A DNA stretch of 64,000 bases from Micromonospora radicis (GCF_003583405.1 NZ_QXEC01000016.1:62001-126000); one strand, 5' to 3'. Numbered from the stretch's first letter, positions 52,001 to 60,943 are shown. The notes: generated from the sequence alone by a model not told the origin. Numbers and translations are program-made.

Positions 52001-52843
52001 GTGGCCGGCGGCACCGCGCGAGCGCGGCCGACCCCGACCGTCGCGCCGCGCGGCACCAGACGGACCGGCCGGACACCGGTCGCGTTGCTGGTCCCGGCCA
52101 TACTCGGCCTGCTCTTCCTGGTGCTGCCGCTGGCCGGGCTGCTCGTCCGTACCCCCTGGGCGACCCTGCCGCAGCGGCTCACCGAGCCCGGCGTACTCAC
52201 CGCGTTGCGGCTGTCGGTGCAGACCGCCACCCTCGCCACCCTGCTCTGCCTGCTGCTCGGCGTACCCCTGGCCTGGCTGCTGGCCCGCGTCCAGTTCCCC
52301 GGCCGGCAGCTGGTCCGTGCCCTGGTCACGGTCCCGCTGGTGCTGCCACCGGTGGTCGGCGGATTGGCCCTGCTGCTGGTCTTCGGGCGCCGGGGGCTGG
52401 TCGGCTCCTGGCTCGACAGCACGTTCGGCGTCACCGTGCCGTTCACCACCACCGCCGTCGTGCTGGCCCAGGCGTTCGTCGCCATGCCGTTCCTGATCAT
52501 CGCGGTGGAGGGGGCACTGCGCGGTGCCGACACCCGCTACGAGGAGGCTGCCGCCACCCTCGGTGCCGGCCGGTGGACCACCTTCACCCACGTCACACTG
52601 CCCCTGGTGGCACCCGGCATCGCCGCCGGGGCGGTGCTCGGTTGGGCCCGCGCCCTCGGCGAGTTCGGCGCCACCATCACCTTCGCCGGCAACTATCCCG
52701 GCCGGACCCAGACCATGCCGGTGGCCGTCTACCTCGCCCTGGAAACCGACCTGGAAGCCGCGATCGTGCTCAGTCTCATCCTGCTCACCGTCTCCGTCGT
52801 GATCCTGGCTGGCCTCCGCGACCGCTGGGCCAGCGCACCATGA
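52001..52843 (+). CDS. modB: Molybdate ABC permease ModB
   Basis: Membrane subunit, 280 residues: a 25-residue basic N-terminus, then six helices and the EAA loop (EEAAATLGAGRWTTFTHVTLP) that contacts ModC. The conserved GRRGLVGSWLD and ALGEFGATITFAGN segments are ModB-type. GTG at 52001, three bases after the modA stop; overlaps modC by ATGA. Confidence 0.94.
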   Translation: MAGGTARARPTPTVAPRGTRRTGRTPVALLVPAILGLLFLVLPLAGLLVRTPWATLPQRLTEPGVLTALRLSVQTATLATLLCLLLGVPLAWLLARVQFPGRQLVRALVTVPLVLPPVVGGLALLLVFGRRGLVGSWLDSTFGVTVPFTTTAVVLAQAFVAMPFLIIAVEGALRGADTRYEEAAATLGAGRWTTFTHVTLPLVAPGIAAGAVLGWARALGEFGATITFAGNYPGRTQTMPVAVYLALETDLEAAIVLSLILLTVSVVILAGLRDRWASAP

Positions 52844-53955
52844 CCACCGGGCGACCCGCATCCCTCGGGCAGTCCGTACCGGCTGCCGGTCCGCGCCTGC
52901 TCGACGCCCACCTGGTGGTGGACCGGGACAGCTTCCGGCTCGACCTGCCGTTGACCATCGCCCCCGGTGAGGTCGTCGCGCTGCTCGGGCCCAACGGAGC
53001 CGGCAAGACCACCGCCCTGCGTACCCTCGCCGGGCTGCTGCCACTCTCCGCCGGGCACCTCACCCTGGCCGGCCGCGATCTCGACCACCCCGTCCGCCGC
53101 ACCTGGACCCCGCCCGAGCGCCGCCCGATCGGCGTGGTGTTCCAGGACTACCTGCTCTTCCCGCATCTCAGCGCCCTCGACAACGTCGCCTTCGGCCCCC
53201 GCCGGCACGGCCTCGACCGGCGTCAGGCCCGAGACCTGGCCGCCGACTGGCTGACCCGGATGGGGCTGGCCGAACACGCCCGCCGCAAGCCCCGGGAGCT
53301 CTCCGGCGGGCAGGCCCAGCGGGTCGCCCTCGCCCGTGCCCTGGCCGTCGAACCGGCCCTGCTGCTGCTCGACGAACCACTGGCCGCCCTGGACGCCCGC
53401 ACCCGCCTCGACACCCGTGCCCAACTCCAGCGGCACCTCGCCGCCCACGCCGGGGCCGCCCTGCTGGTCACCCACGACCCGCTCGACGCCCTGGTGCTCG
53501 CCGACCGGCTGGTCGTCATCGAACACGGCCGGGTGGTCCAGGAGGGCGACGCCGCCACCATCACCGCCCGACCCCGCACCGACTACGTCGCCCGGCTGGT
53601 CGGGCTCAACCTCTACCGGGGGTACGCCGACGGGCACCGGGTCCGGCTCGGCGACGGGTTCGAGCTGACCACCGGCGACCACCACGAGGGGGAGGTCTTC
53701 GTGGCCTTCCCGCCGTCGGCCGTCGCGCTGCACCCGCGCCGCCCCGACGGCAGCCCGCGCAACACCTGGCCGGCCACCATCACCGGCATCCAGCAGCACG
53801 GCGACAACCTGCGGATCCAACTCGTCGGCCCGATCGAGGTGGCCGCCGACGTCACCCCGGCCGCCGCCACCCAGCTGAGACTGGCCCCCGGCCAGCCGGT
53901 GTGGGCGGCGGTCAAGGCCGCCGAGACCCGCGCCTACCCGGCCGCACCCGGCTGA
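52840..53955 (+). CDS. modC: Molybdate ABC ATPase ModC
   Basis: ATP-binding subunit, 371 residues. Walker A GPNGAGKTTALRT near 48-60, Q-loop VFQDYLLFPH, signature LSGGQAQRVALARAL, Walker B LLLLDEPLAALD, switch VTHDPLDAL. The C-terminal 120 residues hold a TOBE/MOP regulatory domain (NTWPATITGIQQHGDNLRIQL). Operon with modA and modB; the ATG overlaps the modB stop. Confidence 0.95.
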   Translation: MTTGRPASLGQSVPAAGPRLLDAHLVVDRDSFRLDLPLTIAPGEVVALLGPNGAGKTTALRTLAGLLPLSAGHLTLAGRDLDHPVRRTWTPPERRPIGVVFQDYLLFPHLSALDNVAFGPRRHGLDRRQARDLAADWLTRMGLAEHARRKPRELSGGQAQRVALARALAVEPALLLLDEPLAALDARTRLDTRAQLQRHLAAHAGAALLVTHDPLDALVLADRLVVIEHGRVVQEGDAATITARPRTDYVARLVGLNLYRGYADGHRVRLGDGFELTTGDHHEGEVFVAFPPSAVALHPRRPDGSPRNTWPATITGIQQHGDNLRIQLVGPIEVAADVTPAAATQLRLAPGQPVWAAVKAAETRAYPAAPG

Positions 53956-53990
53956 TACCGGACCATCGTCCGGACGCCGCCCGCGGACCG

Positions 53991-54154
53991 GCACGAACAC
54001 GTTCCGGCAGCTCGCTGCCCGGCGCCGGCCGGCACGGACACGTTCCGGTAGCTCGCTGCCCGGCGCCGGCCGGCACGGACACGTTCCGGTAGCTCGCTGC
54101 CCGGCGCCGACCGGCACGGACACGTTCCGGCAGCTCGCTGCCCGGCGATCGGCG
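53991..54154. repeat. Four tandem copies of a 41-bp unit
   Basis: Units start at 53991, 54032, 54073 and 54114, each beginning GCACGRACACGTTCCGG and containing GCTCGCTGCCCGGCG. Copies differ by only a few bases (for example A/G at position 6 and CAG/TAG at 18-20). They fill nearly the whole 203-base space between the convergent modC and CopB-type ATPase genes. Confidence 0.95.
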
Positions 54155-54158
54155 GGTG

Positions 54159-56366
54159 TCACGGCCGCAGCCGGACCCGGCGCAGCAGCTGCGCGTTGAG
54201 CGCCACCACGATCGTCGAGGCCGACATCAGCACTGCGCCGACCGCCGGGCTCAGCGTCACCCCGGCCCAGGCCAGCACCCCGGCCGCCAGCGGCAGCGCG
54301 ACCACGTTGTAGCCCGCCGCCCAGGCCAGGTTCTGCAGCATCTTCCGGTACGCCGCCCGGGACAGCCGGATCACCCCGGTCACGCCCCGCGGATCGGATG
54401 AGGCGAGCACCACCCCGGCAGATTCGATCGCCACGTCGGTGCCGGCACCGATGGCGATGCCGACGTTCGCGCGGGCCAACGCCGGGGCGTCGTTGACCCC
54501 GTCGCCCACCATCGCCACTCGTAGTCCCCGGCGTTGCAGCTGCGCCACCGTGTCGTCCTTGTCCGCCGGCAGCACCTCCGCGAACACCTCGTCCTCACCC
54601 GGCCGGAAGCCCAGGTCCGCGGCGACCGCCTCGGCGACCGGACGGGCGTCACCGGTGATCATCACGATCTTGCGGATGCCCTGCCGGCGCAGTTCGGCGA
54701 TGGCCTGCCGGGCCTCCGGCCGTACCTCGTCCTCCAGCGCGAGCGCTCCGACCACCTCGCCCCGGTCGCCGTGCAACCGCAGCAGGTGCAGCACTGCGGC
54801 GCCCCGACGGGTCCAGTCGTCCTGCCGTCGCGCGAGATCGTCGGGAACGGTGACGTCGAACTGGCGCAGCAGCGCCGGACCACCCACGGCGTAGCTGACC
54901 CCGTCGACCTCGGCCCGGACGCCACGGCCGGTCAACGACTGGAACCCCGTCGCAGTCCGCCGGTCCCCCCGTTCGGCGGCGGCCACGATCGCCCGGGCCA
55001 GCGGATGCTCGCTGTCGGCCTCCACCGCCGCCGCGACGGCCAGCACCGCGCTGGCGGCCACCGTCGGGCCGCCCACACTGCCCGTGCCCTCGCCGCCAAG
55101 GTCGGGCGCCGTCGACCCGGCCCCGTCAGGCGAGGCTGCGGCGACGTCGGTCACGACGTGTTCGCCCCGGGTCAGTGTCCCCGTCTTGTCGAACAGCACC
55201 GTGTCGACGGTGCGCATCCGCTCCAGCGCCAGCCGGTCCTTGACCAGGATGCCGCCCTTGGCGGCCACCGCCGTGGACAGCGCGATCACCAGTGGGATGG
55301 CGAGACCGAGGGCGTGCGGGCAGGCGATGACCAACACCGTCACGGTCCGGACCACCGCCTCGCCGAGGTTGCCGAGCACCGTCCACACCACGAGCGTGAC
55401 CACGGCGGTGGCGGTGGCGATGTAGAACAGCCCGGCGGCGAACCGGTCGGCCAGCACCTGCGCCCGACCGCTGGACCGCTGCGCCTGTGCCACCAGGCGC
55501 TGGATCCCGGCCAGCGCGGTGTCGTCGCCGACCGCGTCGATCCGGACCCGCAGCGCCGCATCGGTGGCCACCGTGCCGGCCACTACCCGGTCGCCGGTCG
55601 TACGCGGCACCGGCCTCGACTCGCCCGTGATCATCGACTCGTCCAACTCGGCCTGGCCGTCGACGATCTGCCCGTCCGCCGGCACCCGCCCACCCGGGCG
55701 TACCAGGACCGTGTCACCGACGGCCAACTCCGCCACGGAGACCCGCTCCGGTCGGCCGTCGGCAGCCAACCGTTCCGCGTCGTCGGGCAACAGCGCCGCC
55801 AGCGCCGACAGGGCCCCACGGGCCTGGCCGATCGCCTTCATCTCCTGCCAGTGGCCGAGCAGCATGATGGTCACCAGGGCGGCGAGTTCCCACCAGAAGT
55901 CCAGGTCGAACGCGCCGAACGCGGTGGCCAGCGACGCCAGGTAGGCCACCGTGATCGCCATCGCGATCAGCAACATCATGCCGGGAGCGCGGTCGGCGAC
56001 CTCGCGTACCGCGCCCTGGAGGAACGGCCACCCGCCGTACCCGAAGACCACCGTGCCGAGTACCGGCCCCACCAGGTCGATCCCCGGGAAGTCCAGCCGG
56101 TAGCCGAACCAGGCCATCACCATGTGACTGGTGACCACGATGGGTACGGTCAGGATCAGGCTCAGCCAGAACTTGCGCCGGAACACCTCCGGATCGTGCC
56201 CCGCATGCTTGTCGTGCCCCCCGTGCGGTGCGTGTTCGCTGTGCGGTGCGCGTTCCCCGTGCTGCCGGTGGTCGATGTCGGTGTGCCTGGCGTGCTCCCG
56301 CCGCCGGCCGGGTTCGGAGTCGGGTCGCTCGCCTGCCGCCGCTCCCGGCTCCCCATGACGGTCCAT
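54159..56366 (-). CDS. Heavy-metal P1B-ATPase, CopB type (CPH motif)
   Basis: Metal efflux ATPase of 735 residues. A His-rich N-terminus (about 1-62, HARHTDIDHRQHGERAPHSE, HGGHDKHAGHD) replaces the usual metal domain. Core features: actuator TGES, CPH motif IACPHALGLAIPLV, phosphorylation DKTGTLTRG, SEHPLARAI, GDGVNDAPALA. CPH ATPases (class 1B-3) export Cu(II)/Cu(I) or silver. A perfect CsoR box lies 48 bases upstream, which supports copper. ATG 56366 has GGAGG 5 bases upstream; ATG 56378 is an alternative. Confidence 0.92.
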   Translation of the reverse strand: MDRHGEPGAAAGERPDSEPGRRREHARHTDIDHRQHGERAPHSEHAPHGGHDKHAGHDPEVFRRKFWLSLILTVPIVVTSHMVMAWFGYRLDFPGIDLVGPVLGTVVFGYGGWPFLQGAVREVADRAPGMMLLIAMAITVAYLASLATAFGAFDLDFWWELAALVTIMLLGHWQEMKAIGQARGALSALAALLPDDAERLAADGRPERVSVAELAVGDTVLVRPGGRVPADGQIVDGQAELDESMITGESRPVPRTTGDRVVAGTVATDAALRVRIDAVGDDTALAGIQRLVAQAQRSSGRAQVLADRFAAGLFYIATATAVVTLVVWTVLGNLGEAVVRTVTVLVIACPHALGLAIPLVIALSTAVAAKGGILVKDRLALERMRTVDTVLFDKTGTLTRGEHVVTDVAAASPDGAGSTAPDLGGEGTGSVGGPTVAASAVLAVAAAVEADSEHPLARAIVAAAERGDRRTATGFQSLTGRGVRAEVDGVSYAVGGPALLRQFDVTVPDDLARRQDDWTRRGAAVLHLLRLHGDRGEVVGALALEDEVRPEARQAIAELRRQGIRKIVMITGDARPVAEAVAADLGFRPGEDEVFAEVLPADKDDTVAQLQRRGLRVAMVGDGVNDAPALARANVGIAIGAGTDVAIESAGVVLASSDPRGVTGVIRLSRAAYRKMLQNLAWAAGYNVVALPLAAGVLAWAGVTLSPAVGAVLMSASTIVVALNAQLLRRVRLRP

Positions 56367-56413
56367 ACCGGCCTCCATCACCCCCCGTCCCTCTCCCCGT
56401 CCCCTGCCACCAT

Positions 56414-56430
56414 ATACCCCAGTGGGGTAT
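56414..56430. promoter_or_regulatory. CsoR box 3, perfect palindrome
   Basis: ATACCCC-AGT-GGGGTAT, 7-bp perfect arms, 48 bases before the CopB-type ATPase start. Same pattern as the two boxes at csoR/copZ, 25 kb away. Confidence 0.88.
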
Positions 56431-56561
56431 CCGGTGCGAGGACGACCTGACCGGCGGGGCCCGGCGGTGAAGGCCCATGTCGGCTGCCACGACGAGTCGA
56501 CGGGGCACCGGATCCTGGCCTGCGTCGACATCGTCGGGCGACGCATCGGCCGACGCCGGCC

Positions 56562-57324
56562 GTGCTGACGTGGGGTGATCTGTGGATCCGAGGGCAGTTG
56601 ACGGTCCGGAAACTGCCGCCGCTGACCCGGGAACAGCTGGCGGCGGTCCGCCCGGCTGCTGCACACCCATCCGACCTGGCAGCAGCGATCGGAGTCGGCG
56701 ACCGACCCGCGTCAACTGTTCAGCCTGCCCGGGCTCCCGTTTTTCCTGACCGGTGCGACGGCGATGTTGGCCGCCGCCGAGCTGCCCGGGGTGGCCGAGA
56801 CCAGCACCGGACGCAGCGCTCCGGCGGCGATCGTCGCCGGCCTGATCGTGACGGTCGCCGGTGTCCTCATCCGGCGGGCCGTTGCGTACGCCGTGACCAT
56901 CGCTCAGCCCGTCTCCTCCGGGCTGGTACCCGGGCTGTGGCTGGGGATCGGCCTGGTCGTCGGTGAACTGCTGACGCCGCGAACGGCGGGCAGCGGGTGG
57001 TTGCTGCCCGCGCAGCCGGCGGGCCTGCTGCTGATGTTCCTGTCCGTGTGCGTGACCTGGTGGACCGCCCAGTACGCGGAGCTGTCGGTGCGTGCCTGGC
57101 CCTCGCGGTCGCTGATCCGGCCGATGCTGCTGGGCCTGGCCGCCATCTGGCTGGTCTTCGCCTTCGGACTCAACTGGCGGCAAGGGCAGGGACACCTGCT
57201 CACCGCAGGCTGGTGGCCGGCGACGAACGCGTTGTTTGAGGCGTTCGAGCAGGGGTGGAACGATCTCCGCCATCACCGGCGGGTGGCCGTGCAGCTTCGA
57301 GGGCGTCAAGGCTCGGGTATGTAA
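56562..57324 (+). pseudogene. Frameshifted membrane protein gene
   Basis: The first part reads in one frame from GTG 56562 (DLWIRGQLTVRKLPPLTREQ then LAAVR, to about 56655). The continuation lies in the next frame (RLLHTHPTWQQRSESATDPR then QLFSLPGLPFFL) and runs without stop to 57324, where an ATG at 56764 allows a 186-residue protein. The two parts join smoothly with one base shift near 56650-56670. The product would have an amphipathic N-terminus and four or five helices (from FFLTGATAML). Family unknown. Either a true decayed gene or a sequencing error; the 56764 frame could also be expressed alone. Confidence 0.6.
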
Positions 57325-57647
57325 AGACGTAAACAATCTTCCCGATGTCTGTGGCTCGTGGTCTGCCACGATTAGGCCCTGATTTGAGGCTTGAGGGCAC
57401 CGTCGAGTAGATCGGTGGCGCGAGGCTTGGTGATGAGCTTAGCTTAGGGCTGCAGTAAGTTGCCGAGTTTCCGCGCCGCCGATGTCCGTGTTTTGTGGCA
57501 TTAAACTTCGCGGCCGGCGCGCAGAGGTCAGATAGCAATCTGAGATATATGATAACGTTGCCATTGGCTGGTGTGTCGACAGAATTGAACCGCCGGGTCC
57601 TTCGGCAAGATTTTCGCCATAGTGATTTAGTTAGCTCCGGGGTTGAT
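57325..57647. other. AT-richer spacer before the ABC exporter operon
   Basis: About 320 bases without a clear gene, visibly lower in GC than everything to the left (runs such as GTAAAGACGTAAACAATC, AGCTTAGCTTAGG, GATATATGATAACG). It marks the start of the foreign-looking segment. A palindrome and -10-like box at 57528-57553 lie in it. No precursor peptide is recognisable. Confidence 0.6.
57528..57553 (+). promoter_or_regulatory. Promoter with palindromic operator candidate
   Basis: Palindrome TCAGAT-AGCA-ATCTGA at 57528-57543 is followed at once by TATGAT (57548-57553), a good -10 box. The palindrome thus occupies the -35/-10 spacer, a repressing position. Transcription would start near 57560, leaving a leader of about 88 bases before GTG 57648. 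Confidence 0.5.
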
Positions 57648-58385
57648 GTGCTGGAAGTGAAGAACATTAAGTTCAGCTATGGGAGGAAGGTGGTTCTCGC
57701 TGATGTGTCCCTCGATCTGGCTTACGGCGCGAACCTTTTCCTTGGAAGAAACGGTGCTGGCAAGACCACGCTCATGCGCGTTCTAGCTGGTGCAAATCGG
57801 CCTGACTCGGGCGAGGTACGCCTGGATGGCGAGCCGTTCCAGTGGGGCTCTGGGTCGACCCGGCGGGTGCTGCGTCGGGTTGGCTGGCTTCCCCAGACGT
57901 TCGGTTTTCCACCTCGGATGAGGGTGGATGAGTTCATCGCGTATGCGGCCTGGCTCAAGGAGGTGCCGTCCAGCCGCGTTGCGGAGCGCAGCCGCGTAGT
58001 GCTCGAGTTGGTTGACCTCACCGAGCGATCTCGCGAGCCGCTTAAGTCCCTTTCTGGTGGCCAGTTGCGACGGGCCGGCCTGGCGGCGGCGATGGTGGCC
58101 GACCCAGAACTACTGATCTTGGATGAACCCACCGCCGGGTTAGACCCGGAGCAACGCGACAACTTCCATGAGCTCGTACGGCACGTCCGCCAGGAAAAGG
58201 TCGTAGTGGTGGCGACGCATCTGCTTGAAGACGTCGATGCATTGGCGGAGCACCTTGTAGTCATCGATCAAGGTGCGGTTCGCTGGACGGGAACTCCGGC
58301 AGAATTGGTGCGACAAGCCGACGGTGAGGTCGGCCTCGGCGCATTGCGCGCTGGTTTTCAGGCGCTGATCGGTCAGGAATCATGA
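57648..58385 (+). CDS. ABC transporter ATPase of an accessory exporter
   Basis: A 245-residue ABC-2-type nucleotide-binding subunit: FSYGRKVVLADVSLDL, Walker A GRNGAGKTTLMRVLAG, signature LSGGQLRRAGLAAAM, Walker B LLILDEPTAGLDPEQ, switch VVATHLLEDV. Close in style to antibiotic or lantibiotic exporter ATPases. Codon use is less GC-biased than that of the flanking core genes. The GTG at 57648 begins the family-like sequence; the frame extends upstream but the promoter candidate excludes earlier starts. Overlaps the next gene by ATGA. Confidence 0.85.
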   Translation: MLEVKNIKFSYGRKVVLADVSLDLAYGANLFLGRNGAGKTTLMRVLAGANRPDSGEVRLDGEPFQWGSGSTRRVLRRVGWLPQTFGFPPRMRVDEFIAYAAWLKEVPSSRVAERSRVVLELVDLTERSREPLKSLSGGQLRRAGLAAAMVADPELLILDEPTAGLDPEQRDNFHELVRHVRQEKVVVVATHLLEDVDALAEHLVVIDQGAVRWTGTPAELVRQADGEVGLGALRAGFQALIGQES

Positions 58386-59737
58386 GGAGTGTTGCTCCTG
58401 GCAGGTCGAACTCGGCGGACCTTCTCCTCGGAACTGCAGTTGCCGCCTTCACCGCACTACAGGGCATCATCGTTGTGGCAGGCAAGTCGGAGCGATGGGC
58501 CGGACACTGGGCCAGCACCAGCGCAGCTCTGAACTGGACGACGGTGTGGGGCTGCTGCATCGTGTCCGCAGCGGCTGCCTGGCTCGTGGCCTCCGCCCGG
58601 CGACACCACTATGAAGACCTCATTCAAACGTCGTCGCGATCCCGCTTTCGGGTTTACCGGGCCTCGTTGCTTGCTGTCGCACTCGGCAGCCTGAGCGGGT
58701 ACACCGTAGTGCTCGCATATATGGTGTCAACCACCAGGCCACAAGCAACACACGGCCATCTCAACCTGCTTGAGGTGGCGACCACTGCTGCCTCCGTGCT
58801 CCTGGCGATCGGCCTTGGCAGCGCTGTCGGCCGTGTGATTCCGGCACGGATCGCGCCAATCTCAGCGGCTGTCGTCCCTTACGTTCTCTACATGCTTCTC
58901 GTTTACGGCGATGCTTATGGTGGAAGTATCCTTTTTTCCGATATATCGCTGTCTGATCAAGTAGATCGCACTTATCTACGCATGCCCGCGGAGTTGCTGC
59001 TCGGCCGGGCGGTGTTCTGGGCAGCTGTGGGTGTTTCATTGCTCTGCTGTGCCATGCTTGCTGGCCGTGTCGCGTTCATCGCCGTACTGGTCGCAAGCTT
59101 CGGCCTATCTGCTGTTCTACTCACTGCGGGCGTCCGTCTCGAAGATGCGGCTGAGTATAGGGCAATTTGTTTTTCCGGCAGGCCCACCATCTGTGTCGAT
59201 CGAGCCCACGAGCACGTCGCCGACGAGTACGTCCGCAGGATCAGGACAGGTGCAGCCGCTATTCCGGGAATGGACCTCGCCGCGACCACTGTGGTTCCCC
59301 ACGAGGACCCAAATTGGCAATCCCAGCTGCAGCAGAGCGCTGAATCGCCGGCCAGCCAGGTGCTCTTCGTACCGATCATTAAGCATAACACCTCTCCCGC
59401 GCACCAGATCGATCCGGCTGCCCTCGACGCGGCTTTTGGTGCTGCCATGTTCCTGAAGCCATGTCAACAGGAGGCCGCGGCGAGCGGCGAGACCGGAATG
59501 ACGGACCAGATACGTATGGCAGTGACACTGTACGGCTGGTGGCTAACCACCAAGAACATGCCGCTCGATGGCAGCAACTACCCAGGAGAGTTGGACGTCC
59601 GCTCCGTGACGGCGGGGGACCCTGTCACGGCTGCGGCATTAGATCATTTCTCCAGCCTTTCAACGACGGACCAAGCCATGTGGATCAAGATGAACCAGGA
59701 CAGGGTCTCGAAGTGCCGAGCGCTTCCACCCGCGTGA
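58382..59737 (+). CDS. Membrane protein with C-terminal extracytoplasmic domain, ABC-linked
   Basis: A 451-residue protein of unrecognised family. Residues 10-250 hold about seven helices (LLLGTAVAAFTALQGIIVVA, TVWGCCIVSAAAAWLVAS, ... AFIAVLVASFGLSAVLLTAG). From about 255 to the end the chain is soluble and outside the membrane, with cysteines in AICFSGRPTICVD and MFLKPCQQE and a motif DEYVRRIRTGAAAIPG. Position and coupling to the ATPase make it a permease subunit. The large C-terminal domain is unusual for an ABC-2 permease. Confidence 0.7.
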   Translation: MRSVAPGRSNSADLLLGTAVAAFTALQGIIVVAGKSERWAGHWASTSAALNWTTVWGCCIVSAAAAWLVASARRHHYEDLIQTSSRSRFRVYRASLLAVALGSLSGYTVVLAYMVSTTRPQATHGHLNLLEVATTAASVLLAIGLGSAVGRVIPARIAPISAAVVPYVLYMLLVYGDAYGGSILFSDISLSDQVDRTYLRMPAELLLGRAVFWAAVGVSLLCCAMLAGRVAFIAVLVASFGLSAVLLTAGVRLEDAAEYRAICFSGRPTICVDRAHEHVADEYVRRIRTGAAAIPGMDLAATTVVPHEDPNWQSQLQQSAESPASQVLFVPIIKHNTSPAHQIDPAALDAAFGAAMFLKPCQQEAAASGETGMTDQIRMAVTLYGWWLTTKNMPLDGSNYPGELDVRSVTAGDPVTAAALDHFSSLSTTDQAMWIKMNQDRVSKCRALPPA

Positions 59738-60381
59738 GAACGTCGATAGAACTCCGAACCCCCCTCTTGCTTACGCGTGCCTTTGCCGGAGCCCGCGGGG
59801 TCACGCTGCGGGCTGTGTTGGCATACGTCGCCGTCTGGGCGCTCATCGGCGGGGTGTCTCGGTTCAGCATGTCCGCACTAGGCCTGTACTTCGCCCCCCC
59901 GGGCAGTTCTTCGCTGGACACCGTCGCGGTTGTCTTCATGCTGCTGCCGGCGGCAGCCTTGGCGAACAGCACTGCGAGCCGCGTCCCCGAACTGGAGGCC
60001 GTTCGTTCGCGCGTGTTGCTCGTGGCCCAGTGCCTCTGGTTGCTCGCCATAGTTGGTGCCGCAACTATCGTCCCTTGGGCGACATCGTTCACCCTAAGTC
60101 AGGCGGTTGATCGGAACTCATACTTCTCCACTTGGCTTCTCGTACTCTCCGCCATGCTTGTCGTCCATGCCGTCACGACCACTATGGTCGCTTCGATGGT
60201 TGCCATGAGCCTGGTTGCTGCCTTCAGTACTCCTGGCCTCGTTCCCTGGGAATACAACCTGATCTACAATCTCGCAGAGAAGGGCTTAGCCGCCGGAGTC
60301 GGAATTGTTCTCCTGCTGATTTGGGGGTCCTTGCAGGTCGCCCAACATACCCGTCAGGTGGGCATCCCGAACCCGGACTGA
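59713..60381 (+). CDS. Second membrane subunit of the accessory ABC exporter
   Basis: A 222-residue protein with six predicted helices (VTLRAVLAYVAVWALIGG, TVAVVFMLLPAAALANS, VLLVAQCLWLLAIVGAATI, TWLLVLSAMLVVHAVTTTM, MVAMSLVAAF, GLAAGVGIVLLLIWGSLQVA). No family recognised. The GTG at 59713 overlaps the previous gene by 25 bases; GTG 59734 would overlap by only four. It completes a three-gene operon (ATPase plus two membrane proteins). Confidence 0.7.
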   Translation: MPSASTRVRTSIELRTPLLLTRAFAGARGVTLRAVLAYVAVWALIGGVSRFSMSALGLYFAPPGSSSLDTVAVVFMLLPAAALANSTASRVPELEAVRSRVLLVAQCLWLLAIVGAATIVPWATSFTLSQAVDRNSYFSTWLLVLSAMLVVHAVTTTMVASMVAMSLVAAFSTPGLVPWEYNLIYNLAEKGLAAGVGIVLLLIWGSLQVAQHTRQVGIPNPD

Positions 60382-60943
60382 ATCGGGTCATTCAACAATG
60401 AATGTGTCAAGCCCGGGGTTTGATGGAGTGTTGTTATCTGCGAACAGTTCGCGCGAACTCAACCGGGCATCTGACGAGCACACGTGTAGGTGCGCAGGTA
60501 GGCCGGTGGGGAGCGGTGATGGCTCGGTGTGGTCCGCCGAGAATGTGGCTGACGAACGATGTGCCAACCGCTTCCCGCCCAGTCCCATGCACCGGTGAAC
60601 GCGACGAGCCCGCAGGCCGGTAGAAAGCTACCGCCCAGGAAGCGGTGGGCATGGCCGCACAGGTTTCGCCGAGAACGTTGGCTGACGGTAGGAGATGTCA
60701 CCCGCTGCTTCGTTCGTCTGTAGATCCGGTTGACCGCTGATGGAGACTCTCCAGCGGAGGTAACCGCGTGCCAATCCGTGCTACTTCGGGTCAATCGGGG
60801 TCAACGATCATGGTGGCTACGCCTGTCTGGTGTGGTCGGCGTGTGGTCGTCGGTCGGGGCGGCTGGCTGGGTCAACGCAGGTCAACGTGGGTCACTCCCT
60901 GCCAACGCGGGTCGACCCGCAGGTCGTTACACTGACCACTCGC
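60382..60943. other. Gene-free stretch with direct repeats before the truncated tRNA
   Basis: About 560 bases without a supported gene. Short frames in both directions lack ribosome binding sites and family signs. The right third (60788-60917) is crowded with GGGTCAACG-like repeats. Confidence 0.6.
60788..60917 (+). repeat. Six GGGTCAACG-like direct repeats
   Basis: GGGTCAATC (60788), GGGTCAACG (60798), GGGTCAACG (60869), AGGTCAACG (60879), GGGTCACTC (60889) and GGGTCGACC (60909). The first two and the third to fifth are spaced by 10 bases. Such short direct repeats next to a tRNA resemble arm-type integrase sites. Confidence 0.7.

Noticed and set aside
57549..57647. Earlier ATG start (57549) for the exporter ATPase
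   Set aside because: The ATG lies within the TATGAT -10 candidate, and the extra 33 residues do not resemble ABC ATPases.
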